A stretch of DNA of 10,597 nucleotides, from NCBI GenBank assembly GCA_022560365.1, contig JADFTG010000020.1, positions 1 to 10,597 on the forward strand, written 5' to 3'. The notes under the pieces are model-generated. The model did not search any database and was not told the origin of the DNA. It saw only the letters and a program-made list of their open reading frames with translations. Of the stretch, positions 5,270 through 10,597 are shown one piece after another. Source of the stretch: Chloroflexota bacterium (GTDB lineage: Bacteria; Chloroflexota; Dehalococcoidia; SM23-28-2; RBG-16-64-32). The translations under genes were made by a program, and so were the position numbers. Numbering within the stretch: position 1 is the first letter of the stretch; every line of letters starts with the position of its first letter.

Positions 5270-6115
5270 GTGAGCGAGATCATAGTCGTATCGCACTTCC
5301 AGGCCCGGCCGCTGATCGAGGCGCGCGAGCGTGGCGCGGACGTTGCTCTGACGTCCCTCGACCTCGGGCGGGAGGAGGTGCAAGTGCGTCTGGAGACGGA
5401 TGGCGTGCGGATGGGCGGGGGCATCGTGCCGTGGCCAGTGATCGAGGAGATCGCAGAGAGCGATACGGCTTGCTTCGCGATCGAGGACGGCGAGGCGCGG
5501 AAGATACAGACGTTCTCGGAGGAGACAGGCCGCGTCTACACGCTCTACCCGACGGCGGGCGCGCCGACGATGCTGGTCTCGGGCGTTCCCATGCATCGCA
5601 TCAAGGGGATCAACCCGCTGGAAGACACGCGGCGGAAGCTGCGCACGATCGCGCCGGTCGTGGGGCGAGTGCTGGACACGGCGACGGGTCTGGGCTACAC
5701 GGCGATGGAGGCGGCGCCTACAGCATCAAGCGTCCTCACGGTGGAGCTGGACCCGGCGGCGCAGGTGATCGCGAGGGCGAACCCGTGGTCGCGAGAGCTG
5801 TTCGAGGAAGAGCGCATCGAGCGCCGGTACGGCGACAGCTTCGAGGTCGTGCGCGAACTGGCGGACGCCTCGTTCGACCGCGTCATTCATGACCCGCCGA
5901 TGTTCAGCCTGGCGGGCGAGCTGTATTCGCTCGAATTCTATCGTGAGCTGCACCGGGTGACGGCGCCGGGCGGGCGCCTCTTCCATTACGTGGGTGACCC
6001 GGAGAGCCGGTCGGGTACCCGCGTGACGCGGGGCGTGCTGCGGCGGCTCGAAGAGGCCGGTTTTCGTAACCTGCGGCGCCGTCCGGAGGCGTTCGGTGTT
6101 TCGGCGAGCCGATAG
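5270..6115 (+). CDS. SAM-dependent methyltransferase, COG2521-like
   Basis: 281 residues from GTG 5270. The C-terminal half is a class I (Rossmann) methyltransferase. Motif I is [16 protein letters not shown] (133-148), the acidic ribose contact is VELD (158-161), and the motif IV-like segment is [12 protein letters not shown] (203-214). A DPP motif is common in N-methyltransferases acting on nucleobases. The N-terminal 125 residues form a separate domain containing [13 protein letters not shown] and [20 protein letters not shown]; this layout matches my recollection of COG2521 predicted methyltransferases, best known from archaea. Substrate unknown; RNA is a reasonable guess. The start is set by GTG 5270 directly after a possible -10 box; no SD is seen. 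It diverges from the hydrolase and converges on nagA. Its stop codon runs into the heptamer repeat. Confidence 0.85.
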   Translation: MSEIIVVSHFQARPLIEARERGADVALTSLDLGREEVQVRLETDGVRMGGGIVPWPVIEEIAESDTACFAIEDGEARKIQTFSEETGRVYTLYPTAGAPTMLVSGVPMHRIKGINPLEDTRRKLRTIAPVVGRVLDTATGLGYTAMEAAPTASSVLTVELDPAAQVIARANPWSRELFEEERIERRYGDSFEVVRELADASFDRVIHDPPMFSLAGELYSLEFYRELHRVTAPGGRLFHYVGDPESRSGTRVTRGVLRRLEEAGFRNLRRRPEAFGVSASR

Positions 6116-6155
6116 AGACAAGAGACAGGGGACAAGGGACAAGGGACAAGGGACA
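6114..6155 (+). repeat. Heptanucleotide tandem repeat (AGAGACA / GGGACAA)
   Basis: Two AGAGACA units (6114-6120, 6121-6127) are followed, after one extra G, by three exact GGGACAA units (6129-6149) and a partial GGGACA (6150-6155). The array starts inside the stop codon of the methyltransferase and fills most of the gap to nagA. It resembles the short tandem heptamers dispersed between genes in some bacteria. Slippage could change its copy number without affecting either protein. Confidence 0.85.
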
Positions 6156-6160
6156 GGTAG

Positions 6161-6180
6161 GGGCGCTGCTCGCCGCGCCC
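6161..6180. terminator. Small GC hairpin between convergent genes, possible terminator
   Basis: GGGCGC (6161-6166) pairs exactly with GCGCCC (6175-6180) around an 8-base loop, right next to the nagA stop and 45 bases after the methyltransferase stop. There is no U-tract in either direction, so intrinsic termination is uncertain. Confidence 0.35.
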
Positions 6181-7335
6181 TTACGCGCGGTATACCAGCG
6201 ATCCGGCCACCCACGTAGCGGTGACGGACAGGTCGTTGGTCAGGGCGACGAGGTCGGCGTCGTAGCCGGGCGCGATACGGCCTTTGCGCTCGCCGAGGCC
6301 GAGAGCGTGCGCGGGCGTCGCCGAGGCCATCGTCGCCGCCGCGGCCAGATCGGCGATGTCCCAGCGGACGACGTTGCGTACGACGTCGGCCATGGTGGCG
6401 ACGCTGCCCGCGATCGTGCCGTCCGGCAGGCGCATCTCACCATCCTTCAGGCGCGCCTCGACGTCGCCGATGCGGAACGTGCCGTCGTCCAGGCCGGCCG
6501 GTGTCACGCCGTCCGTGATCAGCGCGATGCGTCGCGGCCCGAAGGCGCCGACGAGCGTGCGCACGGTCGCCGGGTGGAGGTGGACGCCGTCGGCGATCAC
6601 TTCGACCGTGACGCCCTCCGCTTCGAGCGCCGCGCCGAGCGCCCCCGGCTCGCGGTGGTGGAACGGGCGCATGGCGTTGAAGGCGTGCGTGACGTGTGAC
6701 GCGCCGGCGGCGAAGGCGTCTCGTGCAACCTCGTACGTGGCGTCCGTGTGCCCGACGCTGATGCGGACGCCGGCCGAGAGCGCCTCGCTGATGACTTCGG
6801 CCGAGCCCGGGAGTTCGGGCGCGACCGTCATCAGCCGCAGCTTGCCGCCGCTGGCGTCGAGGAGCCGCCGGAACGTATCGATGTCAGGCGTTGCGGGCCA
6901 CGACGGCGGGAGCGCGCCGCGTCGCTCCGGGCTGACGAACGGGCCCTCGAGGTTCACGCCGAGGAGCGCCGCGCCGTCTGTCGCCTCGCGGGCGTTGGCG
7001 CAGGCCGCGAGGCAGTCGAGCGCGGCTTCAGGCGTCGGCGCGCAGACGGTGGCGAGGAACGACGTGACGCCCTGCGAGACGGCCCAACGAGCGTAGGCTT
7101 CGATCTCGCCGGGGTCGGTCGTGATGAGCGGGTGGCCGCCGCCGCCGTGGACATGAACGTCGATGAAGCCGGGCGCGATGACGTGGCCGCTCAGGTCGAC
7201 CGTCTCCGCACCGTCCGCTGCGAGGTCCGGACCGACGGCGGCGATTCGTCCGTCCTCGATCAAGACGTCGGCGGGCTCGGTCCGTGAGTCAGGAGTGATG
7301 ACGCGCGCGCCCGTGAGCAGGGTTCGGTCGCTCAT
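6181..7335 (-). CDS. nagA: N-acetylglucosamine-6-phosphate deacetylase
   Basis: 384 residues from ATG 7335; hydrolyses GlcNAc-6-phosphate to glucosamine-6-phosphate and acetate in the cytoplasm. Amidohydrolase-fold landmarks in order: PGFIDVHVHGGGG with His61/His63, Glu130 in NLEGPFVSPERRGA, His196 in SVGHTDA, His217 in VTHAFNAM, His252 in ADGVHLHP, and catalytic Asp275 in ALITDGV. GYDADLVAL near the C-terminus is the usual beta-sandwich closing segment. The length is normal. I choose ATG 7335 rather than ATG 7347 or 7344, because TATGAT (7348-7343) makes a -10 box seven bases before it, and the family's N-terminal strand begins there. It is divergent from the PHP/mannosidase operon with a 62-base gap, consistent with a sugar-catabolic locus. 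No nagB or transporter is in the window. Confidence 0.94.
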   Translation of the reverse strand: MSDRTLLTGARVITPDSRTEPADVLIEDGRIAAVGPDLAADGAETVDLSGHVIAPGFIDVHVHGGGGHPLITTDPGEIEAYARWAVSQGVTSFLATVCAPTPEAALDCLAACANAREATDGAALLGVNLEGPFVSPERRGALPPSWPATPDIDTFRRLLDASGGKLRLMTVAPELPGSAEVISEALSAGVRISVGHTDATYEVARDAFAAGASHVTHAFNAMRPFHHREPGALGAALEAEGVTVEVIADGVHLHPATVRTLVGAFGPRRIALITDGVTPAGLDDGTFRIGDVEARLKDGEMRLPDGTIAGSVATMADVVRNVVRWDIADLAAAATMASATPAHALGLGERKGRIAPGYDADLVALTNDLSVTATWVAGSLVYRA

Positions 7336-7342
7336 ACGAAGC

Positions 7343-7348
7343 ATCATA
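7343..7348 (-). promoter_or_regulatory. -10 box of nagA
   Basis: TATGAT (5/6 match) on the minus strand, seven bases before ATG 7335, predicts a leaderless transcript. The -35 region shows no good match, so an activator may be needed. The promoter lies back to back with that of the PHP gene. Confidence 0.5.
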
Positions 7349-7360
7349 CGTCGCCGTGCG

Positions 7361-7389
7361 TTGCCGACTCCCGTAAGCGCGGCTAAGGT
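7361..7389 (+). promoter_or_regulatory. Promoter of the PHP/GH38 operon
   Basis: TTGCCG (7361-7366, 4/6) and TAAGGT (7384-7389) are separated by 17 bases; eight bases then lead to ATG 7398. The boxes fit the TTGNCN / TANNNT pattern of high-GC bacteria. A G-rich run (7390-7395) just before the ATG could also act as a weak SD. Confidence 0.45.
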
Positions 7390-7397
7390 AGGGGGCG

Positions 7398-8870
7398 ATG
7401 GAGAAGCACGTACGGCTCGAAGGTCACATCCCGGCCGAGCGGGCGCGGCAGGACCCCTACGTCTACTTGCCGTTCAGCGTTCCTCCACGCACGCGCCGGA
7501 TCGACGTGGCGTACGAGTATGTCGAACCGGTCACGGCGCCGTTCGGAATGGGGCCAGGCAGCACGCTCGACATCGGCGTGTTCGACTCGCGCGGGCGAGA
7601 GTTCCTTGACGGCACCGGCTTTCGCGGCTGGAGCGGCGCTGCCCGGAGCGAGTTCTTCCTGGCACCGCGGGAATCGACGCCCGGGTATATCCGCGGGCCG
7701 CTTTTTCCCGGAGAGTGGAACATCGTGCTGGGAGTGGCGCGCGCCGAGCCGGTCGGCGTTCGCTACGTCGTTGACGTTCGTCTGGACGTTGCCGAAGACG
7801 GCGAGGAGGTACCGGACGACCTGCCAGTGCTCGCCGGTGGCGCAGTCTCGACGGTCGTGAAGCCGGTCGGGCAAGCGGATGAGCGTGGTTCAGACGGGCG
7901 CAGCGGGCGCTGGCTGAAGGGTGACCTGCACTGCCACACGGTGCACTCCGACGGGCTGAACACGGTGCGCGAGCTCGTCGACCGGGCGATCGAGTTGGGG
8001 CTCGACTTCCTGGCGGTAACGGACCACAACACGAACACGCACCACGAAGACATCGAGGCTCTTTCCGACCGCCCGATCATCCTGATCCCCGGCGAAGAGG
8101 TGACGACGTACTGGGGCCACGCCAACACCTGGGGGCTGCGCGAGTGGGTCGAGTACCGTTGCGCGGACCAGGGCTCGATGGCGGCGGTGCAGCGCTTCAT
8201 CGCCGAGAAGGGCGGACTGTTCTCGATCAACCACCCGAAGTGCGTCGGGCCGCCGTGGCTGTTCACCGGCTGGGAGGGCTTCCAGTCGATGGAGGTCTGG
8301 CAGGCGATGTGGCGGTTCTACAACTGGGAGTCGCTCGAGCGCTGGGACAACCTGCTGCAGCGCGGCGAGCGCGTCGTCGCCGTCGGTGGCTCCGATACTC
8401 ACTCGGTTCCGCCGGCGAAACCGCGGCACCCGCACGGACTGGCCGAGCCGACGACGTGGGTCTACGCGGACGAGGCGTCGGAGGCCGGCGTGCTGGCCGC
8501 GATCCGCGCCGGGCGCGTGTTCGTCACCGACTCGCCGGAGCGGGGCTCGCGGCTGGTGCTGTCGGCAGACGAGGACGGCGGTCCGCCTGCGGCGGACTAC
8601 GGGAAGATGATGGGCGACGAGGTGAGTGGCGGCGTCGTGCGTTTCCGCGTGCGGGTGACCGGCGGCTTCGAGCGCCGCCTTTGGCTGATCGCCGACGGTG
8701 AGCCGTTCGACATCATCCCGATCGAGACGGACGACGCGACCCTGGACTTCTCGCTCGACGTGAGCGGCCGGCGCTACGTCCGTGCGGAGCTGCGCGGACG
8801 CCGCGGCCGCCCGGAGCGCGGCGAGGTGGTCTGGGCGATGACGAACCCGATCTGGGTGGCGCAGGGGTGA
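7398..8870 (+). CDS. PHP-domain metallohydrolase of the CehA/McbA type
   Basis: 490 residues. The central PHP domain carries the metal-binding set: Asp176, His178 and His180 in KGDLHCHTVHSDG, Asp209-His210 in AVTDHNTNTHH, Glu233/Glu234 in PGEEVTTYWGH, His279 in SINHPK, and Asp333/His335 in GGSDTHS. This is a di- or tri-metal phosphoesterase-like site; named relatives are annotated CehA/McbA after carbaryl hydrolases, but most have unknown substrates. Residues 1-165 form an all-beta domain (aromatic and Gly-rich, with PGEWNIVLGV at 105-114), possibly substrate binding. Residues 380-490 form a second beta-rich domain ending ANPIW-like (TNPIWVAQG). No signal peptide, so it is cytoplasmic or non-classically located. 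Its TGA overlaps the GTG of the mannosidase. A sugar-phosphate or other carbohydrate-linked substrate is inferred from the neighbour only. Confidence 0.9.
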   Translation: MEKHVRLEGHIPAERARQDPYVYLPFSVPPRTRRIDVAYEYVEPVTAPFGMGPGSTLDIGVFDSRGREFLDGTGFRGWSGAARSEFFLAPRESTPGYIRGPLFPGEWNIVLGVARAEPVGVRYVVDVRLDVAEDGEEVPDDLPVLAGGAVSTVVKPVGQADERGSDGRSGRWLKGDLHCHTVHSDGLNTVRELVDRAIELGLDFLAVTDHNTNTHHEDIEALSDRPIILIPGEEVTTYWGHANTWGLREWVEYRCADQGSMAAVQRFIAEKGGLFSINHPKCVGPPWLFTGWEGFQSMEVWQAMWRFYNWESLERWDNLLQRGERVVAVGGSDTHSVPPAKPRHPHGLAEPTTWVYADEASEAGVLAAIRAGRVFVTDSPERGSRLVLSADEDGGPPAADYGKMMGDEVSGGVVRFRVRVTGGFERRLWLIADGEPFDIIPIETDDATLDFSLDVSGRRYVRAELRGRRGRPERGEVVWAMTNPIWVAQG

Positions 8871-10597
8871 CCCGGCGCTTCATCGTCGTCTCGCACACGC
8901 ACTGGGACCGCGAGTGGTACCTGCCGTTCGAGGCGTTCCGGGCGCGGTTGGTGCGGATGATGGATGCGCTGATCGAGCTGTTCGAGCGCGATCCCGGCTT
9001 CAAGCACTTCGTCCTCGACGGCCAGATGGTTCCCCTCGACGACTACCTCGAGATCAGGCCGGAACGCCGGGAGACGATCGAGCGCCTGGTGCGCGACGGC
9101 CGCCTGCTCATCGGCCCGAACTACATGCTGCCGGACGAGTTCCTGATCGGCGGCGAGGCCTGGGTGCGGAACCTGATGGTGGGCATACGCTCGGCGCGGC
9201 AGTACGGCGGTGTGATGAACGTTGGCTACTCGCCGGACGCCTTCGGGCACATCGCGCACCTGCCGGCGATCTTGCGCGGCTTCGGCATCGATTCCGTTGC
9301 GATCTGGCGCGGCGTTGGCAACGACGTCAAGGTGTCGGAGTTCCGCTGGGCGGCGCCGGACGGCTCGGAGGTGTTGGCGGTCCACCTTCCGTACGGCTAC
9401 GGCTTCATGGCGCAGGTGCCGGAAGGCCGAGAGGCGCTGGCGAGCACGCTGGGGACGCTGCGCTCGTTGCTGGAGCCGCTGGCGACCACACGTAACGTCC
9501 TCGTCCCGAACGGGACGGATCATCTGCCTGCACACAGCGGACTCTCCGGCGTGATCGCGATGGCGAATGAGATCCTCGAAGACGCGACGATGGAGCACGG
9601 GACGTATCCTCAGTTCGTAGCCGCCGTGCGCGAGGAGTTGGGCGACCGCTACGACGACCTGCCGCTGCTCGCCGGCGAGTTCCGCTCTAGCGACCGTTCG
9701 AACGTCCTGCCGGGCGTGCTGTCGGCGCGTATCTGGCTCAAGCAGCGGTACGCTCACTGCGAGGACCTGCTGGCGCGCTACGCCGAGCCGCTGGCGGCCT
9801 GGGCGCATCTGCTCCGGTCGCCGAACGGCAGCTCGCCCGAGCGCACGGCGGAAGACAGACGTCTGCTACAGCACGCCTGGAAGCTGCTGCTGCAGAACGG
9901 CCCGCACGACTCCGTGACGGGGTGCTCGGTGGACGCGGTGTACGACGACGTGGGCCTGCGCTTCCAGAAGTGCGAACAGATCGGCGAGGCGGTCTACTTC
10001 GCGGCGCTGTCGGAGATCGCCGAGGCGGCGGCGCCGTCCGGCGAGGTGTGTGCTGTCGCCTGGAACCCGCTCAACGTCTCTCGCAGCGACTTCTGCACCG
10101 TCCGCGTGCCGGTGCGCGAGGGCGAGGAGCCGACGCACGCGGTCGACGAGTCCGGCGTTGCGGCGCCGCTGCAGCCGGTCGAGCGCGGCCTGAATTCGCC
10201 CGTCGACCGGCGCGAGCGAGTCGTCTTCGGCTTCGTGGCGAACGAAGTGCCGGCTCTCGGATACAAGGTCTTCCGGCTGGAACGCCGCGAAACGGCTGCC
10301 GCGATGCCGCCTGTGGGCGCGACGGCGATCGAGAACGAGTTCTTCCGCGTGACGGGCGAGGCCGACGGCACGCTGACGGTCGAGGACAAACGCGACGGTC
10401 GCGTTCTGCGCGGTCTGAACCGCTTCCTCGACGTCGGCGACCGCGGCGACGAGTATACCTACGACCCGCCGCCTGACGATCGCGCGGTTGATCGCCCGAG
10501 CGGCCCGGTGGACGTCGCCGTGACGGAGGCGGGGCCAGCGCGCTGGACGCTCGAAGGGAGTCAGGGGGACTGCCCGCCGGTGCGCCTGACACCCCGC
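8867..10597 (+). CDS. GH38 alpha-mannosidase (MngB-like), 3' end beyond the window
   Basis: 577 codons, open to the window edge, from GTG 8867. It overlaps the PHP stop by GTGA, so the two are translationally coupled. Glycoside hydrolase family 38 is shown by the zinc-binding HTHWDREWYLP (His10, Asp14 and neighbours), the nucleophile Asp124 in GYSPDAFGHIAHLP, NGTDHLPAH (215-223), and the second zinc/active-site block NGPHDSVTGCSVDAVYDD (344-361, His347/Asp348). The order is catalytic barrel (about 1-280), three-helix middle domain (about 285-365), and the start of the C-terminal beta domain (from about 390). Retaining cleavage of alpha-mannosides in the cytoplasm is expected; MngB acts on 6-phosphomannosyl-glycerate, but its exact substrate here is unknown. 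No signal peptide. The last 14 residues (from about 564) do not look like GH38 and coincide with an imperfect palindrome. Family length is usually 800-900 or more, so about a third is missing. Confidence 0.93.
   Translation, partial: MTRRFIVVSHTHWDREWYLPFEAFRARLVRMMDALIELFERDPGFKHFVLDGQMVPLDDYLEIRPERRETIERLVRDGRLLIGPNYMLPDEFLIGGEAWVRNLMVGIRSARQYGGVMNVGYSPDAFGHIAHLPAILRGFGIDSVAIWRGVGNDVKVSEFRWAAPDGSEVLAVHLPYGYGFMAQVPEGREALASTLGTLRSLLEPLATTRNVLVPNGTDHLPAHSGLSGVIAMANEILEDATMEHGTYPQFVAAVREELGDRYDDLPLLAGEFRSSDRSNVLPGVLSARIWLKQRYAHCEDLLARYAEPLAAWAHLLRSPNGSSPERTAEDRRLLQHAWKLLLQNGPHDSVTGCSVDAVYDDVGLRFQKCEQIGEAVYFAALSEIAEAAAPSGEVCAVAWNPLNVSRSDFCTVRVPVREGEEPTHAVDESGVAAPLQPVERGLNSPVDRRERVVFGFVANEVPALGYKVFRLERRETAAAMPPVGATAIENEFFRVTGEADGTLTVEDKRDGRVLRGLNRFLDVGDRGDEYTYDPPPDDRAVDRPSGPVDVAVTEAGPARWTLEGSQGDCPPVRLTPR
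10556..10594. repeat. Imperfect palindrome at the end of the GH38 frame
   Basis: Arms 10556-10574 and 10576-10594 pair at 14 of 19 positions; the best block is GTCAGG against CCTGAC. The motif resembles GC-rich dispersed intergenic palindromes of the TCAGGGGGAC type. In-frame codons here give residues unlike the rest of GH38. Confidence 0.4.

Noticed and set aside
5209..5424. Upstream extension of the hydrolase to 5424
   Set aside because: It would overlap the divergent methyltransferase by about 150 bases and adds Arg/Ser-rich residues typical of antisense translation.
6114..6155. CRISPR-like array
   Set aside because: The units are seven bases with no spacers.
5228..6214. Minus-strand frames opposite the methyltransferase (such as 5228-5596 and 5726-6214)
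   Set aside because: They are shadows of a clear methyltransferase; the PCPLSLVP-like repeats in one are only the heptamer array read on the other strand.
6284..7287. Long plus-strand frames opposite nagA
   Set aside because: nagA has every family landmark in order; the antisense frames have no recognisable domain and no start signals.
7398..8870. PHP domain as a DNA polymerase or HisP component
   Set aside because: No polymerase domain is attached, the length and flanking beta domains differ from histidinol phosphatase, and the motif set fits the CehA/McbA type better.

Overview
The window is GC-rich bacterial chromosomal DNA with tightly packed genes and no RNA gene, CRISPR array or transposase. 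The sequence gives no direct taxonomic marker. The mix suggests a Chloroflexota-like (Dehalococcoidia-like) or similar high-GC bacterium: an ECF sigma/anti-sigma pair, a signal peptidase I with a long acidic N-terminus next to a Thermus-type PyrE, a COG2521-type methyltransferase, and many transcription units that appear to start leaderless. This placement is inference.

Layout. (1) 1-1984, minus strand: an ECF sigma factor (1376-1984) overlaps by ATGA a two-TM zinc-finger anti-sigma factor (516-1379). They are followed by a gene (1-453, cut by the window edge) that joins a lipoprotein-type N-terminus in frame to the C-terminal part of a branched-chain aminotransferase. This is the strangest object in the window and is either an assembly chimera or a real recombination. 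(2) 2107-2640, plus strand: an unrecognised two-TM protein with clearly lower GC than its surroundings. (3) 2764-4322, plus strand: lepB and pyrE, a housekeeping pair behind a perfect TATAAT that overlaps a perfect inverted repeat. (4) 4319-5208, minus strand: an alpha/beta hydrolase, then a CDGSH iron-sulfur protein whose stop overlaps the stop of pyrE. (5) 5270-6115, plus strand: a COG2521-like SAM methyltransferase, divergent from the hydrolase. (6) 6114-6180: a heptameric tandem repeat and a small GC hairpin between convergent genes. (7) 6181-7335, minus strand: nagA. Divergent from it are a CehA/McbA-type PHP metallohydrolase (7398-8870) and a GH38 alpha-mannosidase (8867 to the window end), joined by a GTGA overlap.

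How the parts work together. Region 1 looks like an envelope-stress regulator with its membrane-bound sensor. Region 7 looks like a cytoplasmic locus for degrading mannose- and GlcNAc-containing sugars: GH38 releases mannose, NagA deacetylates GlcNAc-6-phosphate, and the PHP enzyme has an unknown substrate but is translationally tied to the mannosidase. A recurring architecture links the regions: the first gene of nearly every transcription unit has a TANNNT -10 box 6-10 nt before its start codon and no Shine-Dalgarno, whereas genes inside operons use an SD or a stop/start overlap. No gene-free stretch exceeds 125 bases; the two longest gaps (1985-2106 and 2641-2763) hold promoters.
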